From Ramlibacter tataouinensis (GTDB lineage Bacteria > Pseudomonadota > Gammaproteobacteria > Burkholderiales > Burkholderiaceae_C), in assembly GCA_002427815.1 (NCBI GenBank), contig DIZF01000017.1, positions 1 through 63,383 of the forward strand: a DNA stretch of 63,383 nucleotides. Reading direction: 5' to 3'. A model generated the notes under the pieces. That model did not search any database. It was not told the origin of the DNA and saw nothing but the letters and a program-made list of their open reading frames with translations. Shown here in pieces: positions 34,855 to 43,559 of this stretch (positions are counted from its first letter, which is position 1; each line of letters opens with the position of its first letter). A program made the position numbers and the translations under genes.

Positions 34855-35331
34855 GTGAAAAAACACCTGCTCCCCATCATCGCGCTGCTGCTCGCGGCCT
34901 GCGGCCAGACCGGCGCCGAGCCGATCGGCGAAGTCGACACCGTCTTCAAGCTGATCGGCCCCGACCACAAGATCATCGTCGAGGCCTACGACGACCCCAA
35001 GGTGTCGGGCATCACCTGCTACCTGTCGCGCGCCAAGACGGGCGGCCTCAAGGGTGCGTTCGGGCTGGCGGAGGACCGGGCCGAGGCGTCGATCGCCTGC
35101 CGCCAGACCGGGCCCATCGCCTTCAACGCCGGCAAGGTGGAAAAGCAGGAGGAAATGTTCAACGAGCGCATCTCGCTGGTGTTCAAGAAGCTGCGGGTGA
35201 TCCGCATGGTGGACGTCAAGCGCAACGCCCTGGTCTACCTCACCTACTCCGACCGGGTGATCGAGGGCTATCCCCAGAACAGCGTCACCGCCGTGCCGCT
35301 GCCAGCGGGCACGGTGCTGCCGCTGAAGTAA
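34855..35331 (+). CDS. creA: CreA family protein
   Basis: A 158-residue exported protein of unknown function. A GTG start gives a signal sequence ending in LLAAC at about residue 16, a lipobox-like site, so it may be a lipoprotein. The family core is clear: IGEVDTVFKLIGPDHKIIVE, DDPKVSGITCYLSRAK and the C-terminal VYLTYSDRVIEGYPQNSV. It is convergent with the IclR gene. Confidence 0.88.
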   Translation: MKKHLLPIIALLLAACGQTGAEPIGEVDTVFKLIGPDHKIIVEAYDDPKVSGITCYLSRAKTGGLKGAFGLAEDRAEASIACRQTGPIAFNAGKVEKQEEMFNERISLVFKKLRVIRMVDVKRNALVYLTYSDRVIEGYPQNSVTAVPLPAGTVLPLK

Positions 35332-35397
35332 TGGCTGCGGGTTTCCTGCGCACGGCCCCGGTGCGAGCGCGCACTTATGTAGTCAGCGCCCGCGGCC

Positions 35398-36126
35398 TCA
35401 GACCTGGCCGCTGAGCCGCCGCGCCGCCTCCAGCACCGGCTTCACATGGCGCTCGTGATAGCGGTGGCTGGGCATGGTCAGCGTGACGGCGGCGGCGAGG
35501 GTTCCGTCGGCATGCCAGACCGGCGCCGAAATGCCCGCCACTTCAGCCAGCCGGTCACCGGTTGCGGCGTAGAAGCCGCGCTCGCGGATTCCGGCGAGCA
35601 GCTTGCGGCCGGCGGCGCTGCCGCTCTTGCCGCCAGCCGGATCGAATGCGGAGAGCACACGCCCGCCGGTGCCGCGGTCCAGCGGCAGGAGATCGCCCGC
35701 CTTGATGTGGTCCCGGATCGGGTGCGGCGAGTCCACGCGGTAAAGACAGAGGCGCGCCTGGCCCTGGCGGACGTGATAGGCCGCGCTCTCGCCGGTCTTC
35801 TCGACCAGTTCACGCAGCACCGGCAGGACCACGCGGTCCAGCGAGAACGACGCGGCGTACAGCGTGCTGAGCCGCGCCACTTCGCTGCCCAGCCCGTAGG
35901 TACCGTTCTCCAGTCGCTGGAGCAGCCGCGCGTGCTCCAGCGAGGCCAGCAGACGCAGCACGGTGCTCTTGTACAGCCGGGTCCGTGCGGCGAGTTCCGC
36001 CAGGCCGAGGGAGACATCCCCGGTGCGAAACGCAGCCAGCAGCGACAGCGCGCGGTCCACGGCAGCGGCGCCGCCGGGGGCGCTATCGGCGGCGGCGACG
36101 GATTCGATCTGGGCTTTGCGCGGCAT
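35398..36126 (-). CDS. IclR family transcriptional regulator
   Basis: A 242-residue regulator. The N-terminal helix-turn-helix covers about residues 20-85 (VDRALSLLAAF, TRLYKSTVLRLLASLEHARLL). The C-terminal IclR effector domain includes SLGLAELAA upstream and GTGGRVLSAF, ISAPVWHADGTLAAAVTL. The ATG at 36126 is preferred to a GTG at 36144. It is divergent from the HMG-CoA lyase gene with 89 bp between starts, so it probably controls the lyase/CoA-transferase operon in response to a substrate acid. Confidence 0.9.
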   Translation of the reverse strand: MPRKAQIESVAAADSAPGGAAAVDRALSLLAAFRTGDVSLGLAELAARTRLYKSTVLRLLASLEHARLLQRLENGTYGLGSEVARLSTLYAASFSLDRVVLPVLRELVEKTGESAAYHVRQGQARLCLYRVDSPHPIRDHIKAGDLLPLDRGTGGRVLSAFDPAGGKSGSAAGRKLLAGIRERGFYAATGDRLAEVAGISAPVWHADGTLAAAVTLTMPSHRYHERHVKPVLEAARRLSGQV

Positions 36127-36215
36127 GGGTTGACATCGCGGCACCGATGCGCCAATATTTCACAGGAGAGAATGTCGTTCTATAGTACAGAATATCTCGA
36201 AAGCGTCAAGACCTC
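36127..36215. promoter_or_regulatory. Divergent IclR / HMG-CoA lyase promoter region
   Basis: An AT-richer 89-bp gap between divergent genes. It contains TTCT-N7-AGAA (36178-36192), an imperfect operator candidate, with TATAGT inside it as a possible -10 box for the lyase direction. No exact IclR consensus is seen. Confidence 0.4.
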
Positions 36216-37157
36216 ATGCCCGACACCCCATCCCCCGCCGTGCTGATCAGCGAGGTCGGTCCGCGCGACGGCCTGCAGTCGGTCAAGGCTGTCATGCCGA
36301 CCGCGGACAAGTTCAAGTGGATCGACGCGCTGTACGCCGCCGGACTGCGCGAGATCGAAGTCGCGTCGTTCGTGCCGGCCCGGCTGCTGCCGCAGATGGC
36401 CGACGCGGCCGATGTGGTGCGCCATGCGCTGACGCTGCCGGGCCTGACGGTGCTGGCGCTGGTGCCCAACCTGCGCGGCGCGCAGGCGGCGCTGGCGGCC
36501 GGGGTGCACAAGCTCACCATTCCGGTTTCGGCCAGCGCCGCGCATTCGCTGGCCAACGTGCGCAAGACCCGCGAGGAAATGATCGCCGAGGTGAGAAACA
36601 TCGTGGCGCTGCGCAACGAGGTGGCGCCGTCGGTCCCGGTCGAAGCCGGCATCGCCACCGCCTTCGGCTGCACCCTCCAGGGCGAGGTCAGGGAAGACGA
36701 CGTGGTCTGGCTGGCGACGCAGGTGATCGAGGCCGGCGCCGAGGAGTCGGGCCTGTCCGACACCACCGGAATGGCCAACCCGGCCCAGGTGCGGCGCCTG
36801 TTCAACAAGGTCCGCGCGGCCATCGGCGAGCGGACTGGCGCGGCCCATATGCACAACACGCGCGGCCTCGGTCTGGCCAACTGCCTGGCGGCCTGGGACG
36901 TGGGGGTGCGCGCCTTCGATGCTTCGCTCGCCGGCCTGGGCGGCTGCCCCTTCGCGCCTGGGGCTTCGGGCAACGTGGTGACCGAAGACCTGGTGTTCAT
37001 GTTCGAAGCGATGGGCGTGCGCACCGGGATCGACCTCGAACAGCTGATCGCAGCCCGCGCCCCGCTGATGGCCGGCCTGCCCGGCGAGCCGGTCTACGGC
37101 ATGACGCCCCAGGCCGGCTTGCCCAAGGGCTTTGTGCAGGGAGCCGCGCATGTCTGA
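36216..37157 (+). CDS. Hydroxymethylglutaryl-CoA lyase family protein
   Basis: A 313-residue TIM-barrel lyase that cleaves HMG-CoA to acetoacetate and acetyl-CoA. Seen: VGPRDGLQSVK at the N-terminus, EVASFVPARLLPQMADA, SDTTGMANPAQV, the metal-binding HMHNTRGLGLAN and the C-terminal loop GLGGCPFAPGASGNVVTED holding the mobile catalytic cysteine. The stop overlaps the CoA-transferase start by 8 bp. No leucine-degradation genes are near, which suggests entry of a free dicarboxylic acid through the adjacent CoA-transferase. A citramalyl-CoA-type lyase is an alternative. Confidence 0.9.
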   Translation: MPDTPSPAVLISEVGPRDGLQSVKAVMPTADKFKWIDALYAAGLREIEVASFVPARLLPQMADAADVVRHALTLPGLTVLALVPNLRGAQAALAAGVHKLTIPVSASAAHSLANVRKTREEMIAEVRNIVALRNEVAPSVPVEAGIATAFGCTLQGEVREDDVVWLATQVIEAGAEESGLSDTTGMANPAQVRRLFNKVRAAIGERTGAAHMHNTRGLGLANCLAAWDVGVRAFDASLAGLGGCPFAPGASGNVVTEDLVFMFEAMGVRTGIDLEQLIAARAPLMAGLPGEPVYGMTPQAGLPKGFVQGAAHV

Positions 37158-38340
37158 GAACCAGCTGCCCTACGAGGGCCTGCGGGTGGTCGAGTTCACC
37201 CACATGGTCATGGGCCCGACCTGCGGCCTGGTGCTGGCCGACCTCGGCGCCGAGGTGATCAAGGTCGAGCCGATCGGCCACGGCCGCGAGGGCGACTCCA
37301 CGCGCAGGCTGATCGGCTCCGGCGCCGGCTTCTTCCCGCTGTTCAACCGCAACAAGAAGAGCGTCGCGCTGGACCTGCAGACCGCGGCCGGCAAGGAGGC
37401 GGTGCTGCGGCTCATCGCCACGGCGGACATCGTCAGCGAGAACTTCAAGCCGGGCACGATGAAGAAACTGGGGCTGGATTACGACAGCCTCAAGCAATTG
37501 AACCCGCGGCTGATCTACGTCAGCCACAAGGGCTTCCTGCCCGGCCCGTACGACCATCGCACCGCGCTCGACGAAGTGGTCCAGATGATGGGCGGCCTGG
37601 CCTACATGACCGGCCGTCCCGGCGACCCGCTGCGCGCGGGCACCAGCGTGAACGACATCATGGGCGGCATGTTCGGTGCGATCGGCGCGATGGCGGCGCT
37701 GGCCCTGCGCGAAAAGACCGGCAAGGGCCAGGAAGTCCAGGCGGCGCTGTTCGAGAACAACGTGTTCCTGGTCGCGCAGCACATGATGCAGTTCGCGGTG
37801 ACCGGCAAGCCGGCGGCACCCATGCCGGCGCGCATCTCGGCCTGGGCCGTGTACGACGTGTTCGAGGTCGCGGGCGGTGAGCAGATCTTCCTGGCCGTGG
37901 TCAGCGACACCGCGTGGGAGATCTTCTGCAAGGCTTTCGGCTTCGGCGACCTGAAGGAAGATCCGCGCCTCGCGACCAACAACCACAGGGTGCGCGAGCG
38001 CGACTGGCTGATCCCGCTGCTGCGCGATCGGCTCAAGGGCTTTGGCGCCGCCGAGCTGGCCGCGCTGTTCGAACAACATGCCCTGCCGTTCGCGCCCATC
38101 ACGCGACCGGAGGACCTGCTCGACGATCCCCACCTCAAGGCCACCGGCGGCCTGGCGCCGCTGACGCTGCCCGATGGCCGCGCCACCCAGACCGTGCTGT
38201 TGCCGTTCACGCTGGGCGGCCAGCGGCCGGGCGTGCGGCTCGATCCCCCGCAACTCGGCGAGCACAACCAGGAGCTGCTCGCCCAACTCGGGTATTCGGC
38301 AGCGCAGATAGAGGCCCTGAGCCTGACGTCGAAGAACTGA
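37150..38340 (+). CDS. CaiB/BaiF family (class III) CoA-transferase
   Basis: A 396-residue CoA-transferase. Seen: YEGLRVVEFTHMVMGPTCG, the CoA-site VIKVEPIGHGREGD, FNRNKKSVALDLQ, and the region with the catalytic aspartate around RTALDEVVQMMGG. The start overlaps the lyase gene by 8 bp, giving tight coupling. Members of this class move CoA between dicarboxylic acids (succinate, itaconate, citramalate, HMG). With the lyase, the simplest inference is activation of 3-hydroxy-3-methylglutarate or a close analogue. Confidence 0.9.
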   Translation: MSENQLPYEGLRVVEFTHMVMGPTCGLVLADLGAEVIKVEPIGHGREGDSTRRLIGSGAGFFPLFNRNKKSVALDLQTAAGKEAVLRLIATADIVSENFKPGTMKKLGLDYDSLKQLNPRLIYVSHKGFLPGPYDHRTALDEVVQMMGGLAYMTGRPGDPLRAGTSVNDIMGGMFGAIGAMAALALREKTGKGQEVQAALFENNVFLVAQHMMQFAVTGKPAAPMPARISAWAVYDVFEVAGGEQIFLAVVSDTAWEIFCKAFGFGDLKEDPRLATNNHRVRERDWLIPLLRDRLKGFGAAELAALFEQHALPFAPITRPEDLLDDPHLKATGGLAPLTLPDGRATQTVLLPFTLGGQRPGVRLDPPQLGEHNQELLAQLGYSAAQIEALSLTSKN

Positions 38341-38400
38341 TCCCTGCCAACTTCCAGTCCCGCCGCCGCACCACCGGGGGCACCTTTTTCAGGAGACACC

Positions 38401-39378
38401 ATGAACCTCAAGCGCCGCATCACCATGGGCTGCGCGGTCCTCGCCGCATTCGCGTGGCTGGGCACCGCCCAGGCCGACACCTGGCCGGACAAGCCGATCC
38501 GCTTCGTCGTGCCCTACACGCCCGGCGGCGGCACCGATACGCTCAGCCGCCAAATTACCGAAAAGATCACCCAGGAAACGAAGTGGGCGTTCGTCATCGA
38601 GAACAAGCCGGGCGGCGGCGGCAACATCGGCCTGGACATCGTCGCCAAGGCCAAACCCGATGGCTACACCATCGGCATGGGCCAGACGTCCAACATGGCC
38701 ATCAATCCAGCGGCGCTGGCCAAGATGCCATTCGACCCGTCCAGGGACATCGTGCCGGTGGCGCTGGTGGCCGAGCAGCCGATGGTGATGGTGGTGCGCG
38801 CCGACTCGCAGTGGCAGAACCTGGCCGACATGGTCAAGGCCGCCAAGGCCAGGCCTGGCGAGGTCAAGCAGGCGCTGGCTGGCACCGGCACCGTGGGCCA
38901 CCTGGTCGGCGAGATGCTGGCCCGCAAGGTGGGATTCAAGGTGCTGAACGTTCCGTACAAGGGCGCGGCGCCAGCCATCACCGACCTGCTGGGCGGTCAG
39001 ACCGACTACATGTTCGCCACGCCCCAGGCCGTGGTGGGCATGTTGCAGGGCGGCAAGCTGCGGGCGCTGGCGGTGAGCTCGGCCAAGCGGGTCGGTGTCC
39101 TGCCGAACGTGCCCACCGTGGCCGAGCAGGGCTACCCGGGGTTCGAGGCCGTGGACTGGAAGGTGATCGTGGCGCCGGCCGGCACGCCGCCCGACGTGGT
39201 CAAGCGCCTGAACGCCGCGGCGGCCAAGGCGCTGGCCCAGCCCGCCATGATCGCCAGACTGGCCGACGAGGGCAGCGTCCCCATGAGCGGCAGCGTCGAG
39301 GAGGTGGCCAAATACATCAAGGCCGAGCAGGGCGAATGGGCCACGCTGATCCGCGAAGCAGGTATCCGCTTCGAATGA
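38401..39378 (+). CDS. Bug/TctC family tripartite tricarboxylate transporter receptor
   Basis: A 325-residue periplasmic solute receptor. A signal peptide ends at about residue 25 (GTAQA). The mature start DTWPDKPIRFVVPYTPGGGT is the Bug hallmark. Further family segments are NKPGGGGNIG, VPYKGAAPAITDLLGGQ and the C-terminal EAGIRFE. Bug proteins bind carboxylates and are greatly expanded in Burkholderiales; no tctAB membrane genes are nearby. It lies 60 bp after the CoA-transferase gene and probably captures that pathway's substrate. Confidence 0.92.
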   Translation: MNLKRRITMGCAVLAAFAWLGTAQADTWPDKPIRFVVPYTPGGGTDTLSRQITEKITQETKWAFVIENKPGGGGNIGLDIVAKAKPDGYTIGMGQTSNMAINPAALAKMPFDPSRDIVPVALVAEQPMVMVVRADSQWQNLADMVKAAKARPGEVKQALAGTGTVGHLVGEMLARKVGFKVLNVPYKGAAPAITDLLGGQTDYMFATPQAVVGMLQGGKLRALAVSSAKRVGVLPNVPTVAEQGYPGFEAVDWKVIVAPAGTPPDVVKRLNAAAAKALAQPAMIARLADEGSVPMSGSVEEVAKYIKAEQGEWATLIREAGIRFE

Positions 39379-39430
39379 GTCTGCTGCGGAGATCCGGCTG
39401 GTTTGATACCTGAATGCGGATAATCCGCGC

Positions 39431-40348
39431 GTGGACAAACTCAAACAGCTGGAATCCTTCGTGTCGGTCGCCACCAAGGGCAGCCTCACGGCCGCCGCCA
39501 AGACCGAGGGCGTGGCGCCGGCCATCATGGGCCGCCGCCTGGACGCCCTGGAAGAGCGCCTGGGCGTCAAGCTGCTGGTGCGCACCACGCGCCGCATCAC
39601 CCTGACCCACGAAGGCAGCGCGTTCCTGGAGGATTGCCAGCGGCTGCTGGGCGAACTGGCCAATGCCGAGGCCAGTGTCAGCGCCGGCGGCGTCAAGGCC
39701 AGCGGCCATCTGCGCATTACCGCACCGGCGGGTTTCGGTCGCCGCCATGTGGCGCCCCTGGTGCCCAAATTCCGCGAATTGCATGCCGACGTGACGATTT
39801 CCCTGAGCCTGAGCGACCGTGTGGTCGACCTGGCGGCCGAAGGCTTCGATTGCGCGGTGCGGGTGGGGGACCTGCCCGACTCCTCGCTGGTCAGCGTGCG
39901 CATGGCCGACAACCGGCGCCTGTGCGTGGCGACACCCGGTTACCTCGAACGCCACGGCACCCCCAAGCACCCCAGCGAGCTGGTGAAGTTCGATTGCCTC
40001 ACCTTGTCGAGCGACGCGTCGCAGGCCCGGGGCTGGGCCTTTCGCATCCCCAAGCCCGACCGCGACGAGGTGGTGCACCTCAAGCCCGGCGGTCCGCTGG
40101 ATTGCTCCGATGGGCAGGTCCTGCACGACTGGTGCCTGGCCGGTTACGGGATCGCCTGGCGCAGCACCTGGGAAGTCGAGAGCGAAATCACGGCGGGCCT
40201 GCTGACCGAAGTGCTGGCCGAGTTCGCGGCGCCGGCCAACGGCATCTACGCGCTCGTCCCGCAGCGCAAGCACCTGCCGTTGCGGGTGCGGCTCTGGATC
40301 GATTTCCTCAAGCACCACTACAGCCAAACCGGATTCTGGAAAGCCTGA
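39431..40348 (+). CDS. LysR family transcriptional regulator
   Basis: A 305-residue regulator starting at GTG. The N-terminal helix-turn-helix spans about residues 3-60 (LESFVSVATKGSLTAAAKTE, GRRLDALEERLGVKLLVRTT). The LysR substrate-binding domain follows with RITAPAGFGRRHVAPLVPKF. It belongs to the CrgA/AaeR-like branch by appearance. It is downstream of the Bug receptor gene on the same strand, not divergent, so its target is unclear. Confidence 0.92.
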   Translation: MDKLKQLESFVSVATKGSLTAAAKTEGVAPAIMGRRLDALEERLGVKLLVRTTRRITLTHEGSAFLEDCQRLLGELANAEASVSAGGVKASGHLRITAPAGFGRRHVAPLVPKFRELHADVTISLSLSDRVVDLAAEGFDCAVRVGDLPDSSLVSVRMADNRRLCVATPGYLERHGTPKHPSELVKFDCLTLSSDASQARGWAFRIPKPDRDEVVHLKPGGPLDCSDGQVLHDWCLAGYGIAWRSTWEVESEITAGLLTEVLAEFAAPANGIYALVPQRKHLPLRVRLWIDFLKHHYSQTGFWKA

Positions 40349-40353
40349 CCCCC

Positions 40354-40812
40354 ATGATGCTCGAAGCCCTGCTCTCCTATGCCCACATCCTGGCCATCCT
40401 CACGGCGGTGGTGTTCATCTCCAGCGAAACCGCCCTGTGCCGGATCGAATGGATGAACGAGCGCGTGGTGGAGCGCCTGGTCACCGTCGACCGGATCTAT
40501 CTGGGGGGCGTCGCAGCGGTGCTGATCACGGGCCTTGCCCGCATCTTCTGGGGCATGAAGGGCGCCGGCTGGTACTGGGGCAATGGCCTGCTGCACCTGA
40601 AGCTGGCGCTGTTCGTTGTGGTCGCCGTCCTCGCGATCAAGCCCACCCTGATGTTCGGGCGCTGGCGCCGCCAGCTGCGCGAGACCGGGGCCTTGCCCGA
40701 TGACGCGCAGATCCGGCAGGCCCGCAGGCTGGGCATGGTGGGGGCGCACCTGATCGCGGTGATCCCCCTGGCCGCGGTGTTTCTGGCGCGCGGCTACGGG
40801 GCGTCCAACTGA
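40354..40812 (+). CDS. DUF2214 family membrane protein
   Basis: A 152-residue integral membrane protein with about four helices: residues 5-22, 48-66, 80-100 and 130-148. The sequence AILTAVVFISSETALCRIEW and the LFVVVAVLAIKPTLMF segment fit the uncharacterised DUF2214 family. The start is 5 bp after the LysR stop. No catalytic motif is seen and function is unknown. Confidence 0.78.
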   Translation: MMLEALLSYAHILAILTAVVFISSETALCRIEWMNERVVERLVTVDRIYLGGVAAVLITGLARIFWGMKGAGWYWGNGLLHLKLALFVVVAVLAIKPTLMFGRWRRQLRETGALPDDAQIRQARRLGMVGAHLIAVIPLAAVFLARGYGASN

Positions 40813-40853
40813 AATGACGAGGGCCGCGTCAGCGGGCCGCGTGTCTCCTGTGC

Positions 40854-41063
40854 CTATTTCTTCTTCAGGCACTCGCTCATGAATTTCTTGCGCTCGTCGC
40901 CCTTCTTGGCCTGGGCCTTGGCTTCGGCATTGCAGGTCGTCATCCGGGTTTGCTGCCGGGTCTTGCCGCCGGCCGAGGAGGCGGCAGCGGCAGGGCTGGC
41001 CGCGTAGGCGCCGCCAACGGACAGCGCCAGGCCCAGGGTCATCAGGGAAATCAGCTTCTTCAT
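40854..41063 (-). CDS. PsiF repeat family protein
   Basis: A 69-residue exported protein. A signal peptide ends at about residue 21 (GGAYA). The mature part has one PsiF repeat, QTRMTTCNAEAKAQAKKGDE followed by RKKFMSECL, with two cysteines. E. coli PsiF, induced by phosphate starvation, carries two repeats. Function is unknown. It is convergent with the DUF2214 gene and divergent from argS. Confidence 0.82.
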   Translation of the reverse strand: MKKLISLMTLGLALSVGGAYAASPAAAASSAGGKTRQQTRMTTCNAEAKAQAKKGDERKKFMSECLKKK

Positions 41064-41108
41064 TGGAATCTCCGCGAAAGGTTGAGAGGTTGTCCCGCAA
41101 GCGGGTTC

Positions 41109-41124
41109 CCACATAACGATGTGG
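41109..41124 (+). promoter_or_regulatory. Inverted repeat between psiF-like gene and argS
   Basis: CCACAT-AACG-ATGTGG is a perfect 16-bp inverted repeat in the 110-bp divergent gap. A second small repeat CCCGC-AA-GCGGG lies about 15 bp to its left. It is an operator candidate for either gene; no matching regulator is known. Confidence 0.3.
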
Positions 41125-41173
41125 CCAAGCCCTTCGATGACAGGGTGCCGCCCCCGCCCCGTAAAATCCCGTC

Positions 41174-42847
41174 ATGCTCCTCGTCAAACAAGAATTGCTC
41201 GGCAGCCTGGCCGCGGAGCTGGACAGGCTTTCCCCCGGCGCGGGCGACAAGGCGCTGTTCGAATCGCCCAAGGTCGCGGCCCACGGCGACCTCGCCTGCA
41301 CCGCCGCCATGCAGCTGGCCAAGCCGCTGAAACGCAACCCGCGCCAGCTGGCCGAAAGCCTGCGCTCGGCGCTGCTCGAGACGGCGCCGTTCCGCCAATG
41401 GGTCGAGGCCATTGACATCGCCGGCCCGGGTTTTCTCAACATCCGGCTCAAGCCCCAGGCCAAGCAGCAGGTGGTGGCCGAGGTGCTGGCGGCGGGCGAA
41501 GGCTTCGGCACGCTGCCGGCGAACGGCCGGCGCATGATGGTCGAATTCGTCTCCGCGAACCCGACCGGCCCGCTGCACGTGGGGCATGGCCGGCAGGCGG
41601 CGCTGGGCGACGCCCTCTGCAACCTGTATGCCACCCAGGGCTGGGACGTCTGGCGCGAGTTCTATTACAACGACGCCGGGGTGCAGATCGCCACCCTGGC
41701 GACCAGCGTGCAGTTGCGCGCCAAGGGCTTCAAGCCGGGCGACGCGCAGTGGCCCGAGGCGGCCTACAACGGCGAATACATCGCCGAGATCGCGGCCGAT
41801 TTCATGGCCCGCACGACGGTGCGCTCCGACGACCGCGAGTTCACCGCGTCGGGCGACCTCGACGACCTCGATGGCATGCGGCTGTTCGCGGTGGCCTATC
41901 TGCGCCACGAGCAGGACCTGGACCTGAAGGCGTTTCAGGTGAAGTTCGACAACTACTACCTCGAGTCCAGCCTGTACACCAGCGGCAAGGTCGACGCCGT
42001 GGTGCAGCGGCTGCGCGATGCCGGCAAGACCTATGAGAGCGACGGCGCACTGTGGCTCAAGTCGACCGAGTACGGCGACGACAAGGACCGCGTCATGCGC
42101 AAGGGCGACGGCAGCTACACCTACTTCGTCCCCGACGTGGCTTACCACATCACCAAGTGGGAACGCGGCTTCAGCAAGGTGGTCAACATCCAGGGCACCG
42201 ACCACCACGGCACCATCGCCCGCGTGCGTGCCGGCCTGCAGGCGGCCGGCGTGGGCATTCCGGCCGGCTATCCCGACTACGTGCTGCACACCATGGTGCG
42301 GGTCATGCGCGCCGGCGAGGAAGTGAAGATTTCCAAGCGCGCCGGCAGCTATGTCACGCTGCGCGACCTGATCGAGTGGACCAGCAAGGATGCGGTACGG
42401 TTCTTCCTGCTGTCGCGCAAGCCCGACACCGAATATGTGTTCGACATCGACCTGGCGCTGGCCCAGAACAACGACAACCCGGTCTACTACGTGCAGTACG
42501 CCCATGCCCGCATCTGCTCGGTGCTCGCGGCCTGGGGTGGCGACGCCGGCAGTCTCGACAGCGCCGACCTGTCGGCACTGGACAGCCCGCAGGCGCTGTC
42601 GCTGATGCTGCAGCTGGCCCGCTATCCCGAGATGCTGCGCGACGCGGCGGTGGATTTCGCGCCGCACGACGTGACCTTCTACCTGCGCGAACTGGCGGCC
42701 AGCTACCACAGCTACTATGATGCCGAGCGCATCCTGGTGGAGGATGAGCGCCTGCGCAACGCCCGGCTGGCGCTGGTCGCCGCCACGGCGCAGGTATTGC
42801 ACAATGGATTGGCGGTGCTCGGCGTGAGCGCTCCGCGCAAAATGTAG
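41174..42847 (+). CDS. argS: Arginyl-tRNA synthetase
   Basis: A 557-residue class I synthetase charging tRNA-Arg. The HIGH motif lies in SANPTGPLHVGHGRQAALGD. The KMSKS counterpart is the degenerate form EVKISKRAGSYVTLRDL, normal for ArgS. An N-terminal Arg-tRNA-specific domain (from about residue 5) and the C-terminal DALR helical domain ending SAPRKM are complete. The SPOR-domain gene follows after 24 bp. Confidence 0.97.
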   Translation: MLLVKQELLGSLAAELDRLSPGAGDKALFESPKVAAHGDLACTAAMQLAKPLKRNPRQLAESLRSALLETAPFRQWVEAIDIAGPGFLNIRLKPQAKQQVVAEVLAAGEGFGTLPANGRRMMVEFVSANPTGPLHVGHGRQAALGDALCNLYATQGWDVWREFYYNDAGVQIATLATSVQLRAKGFKPGDAQWPEAAYNGEYIAEIAADFMARTTVRSDDREFTASGDLDDLDGMRLFAVAYLRHEQDLDLKAFQVKFDNYYLESSLYTSGKVDAVVQRLRDAGKTYESDGALWLKSTEYGDDKDRVMRKGDGSYTYFVPDVAYHITKWERGFSKVVNIQGTDHHGTIARVRAGLQAAGVGIPAGYPDYVLHTMVRVMRAGEEVKISKRAGSYVTLRDLIEWTSKDAVRFFLLSRKPDTEYVFDIDLALAQNNDNPVYYVQYAHARICSVLAAWGGDAGSLDSADLSALDSPQALSLMLQLARYPEMLRDAAVDFAPHDVTFYLRELAASYHSYYDAERILVEDERLRNARLALVAATAQVLHNGLAVLGVSAPRKM

Positions 42848-42871
42848 CCGTCAGCGGCAGGAATTCCAGCA

Positions 42872-43495
42872 GTGAAAAACAGTCAGCGCAGTCAGCGTGG
42901 TTCGGTCATCGTGGGCATCATCATCGGCGTGGTGCTGGGCTTGGCCATAGCCCTCGCGGTTGCCGTCTATGTGACCAAGGTGCCCATTCCGTTCCTCAAC
43001 AAGGGGCAGAGCCGTTCCGCGGAACAGGACGCCGCCGAGACGCGCAAGAACCGCGACTGGGACCCGAACGCGCCCCTGTACGGCAAGAACCCGGCCAAGC
43101 CGCTGCCGTCCGCGTCCGGCATCGTTGCGCCGGCGCCGCCGGCGCCGGCAGCCCCGGTGGCGACCATCCCGGCGCCGCAGCCGGCCCCGGCGGCCAAAGA
43201 CAAGAGCCATGACCCGCTCAGCGAGCTGGCGGCGCGTTCAGCCGCCACCGGCGGCGACCCTTTCCTTTATTTCGTGCAGGCCGGCGCATTTCGCACCCCC
43301 GAGGACGCGGAAGCCCAGCGCGCCAAGCTCTCGCTGATGGGCTTCGAAGCCAAGGTCAGCGAACGCGAGCAATCCGGCCGTCAGGTGTTCCGCGTCAGGG
43401 TGGGACCCTTCGAGAAGAAGGACGATGCCGACCGGCAGAAGGAAAGGCTGGAAGGCGGCGGGGTCGAGACCGCGCTCGTGCGCGTCCAGCGCTGA
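42872..43495 (+). CDS. SPOR domain-containing protein (FtsN-like)
   Basis: A 207-residue bitopic membrane protein starting at GTG. A short cytoplasmic basic start is followed by one membrane helix (IVGIIIGVVLGLAIALAVAV, about residues 11-32). A Pro/Ala-rich periplasmic linker comes next, then a C-terminal SPOR domain (about 128-205) with YFVQAGAFRTPEDAEAQRAK and FRVRVGPFEKKDDADRQK. SPOR domains bind denuded septal peptidoglycan, so a cell-division role is expected. The argS-SPOR-dsbA order is common in Comamonadaceae. Confidence 0.9.
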   Translation: MKNSQRSQRGSVIVGIIIGVVLGLAIALAVAVYVTKVPIPFLNKGQSRSAEQDAAETRKNRDWDPNAPLYGKNPAKPLPSASGIVAPAPPAPAAPVATIPAPQPAPAAKDKSHDPLSELAARSAATGGDPFLYFVQAGAFRTPEDAEAQRAKLSLMGFEAKVSEREQSGRQVFRVRVGPFEKKDDADRQKERLEGGGVETALVRVQR

Positions 43496-43559
43496 GCCGC
43501 CCGGCGGAACCTTCCGGTCGAGCCGCGCTCTGATTCTTTTCAAGAAGGAGTGAATCGAC

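Noticed and set aside
35332..35397. Terminator between creA and the IclR gene
   Set aside because: Only a weak GTGCG/CGCAC pairing without a T-tract is present.
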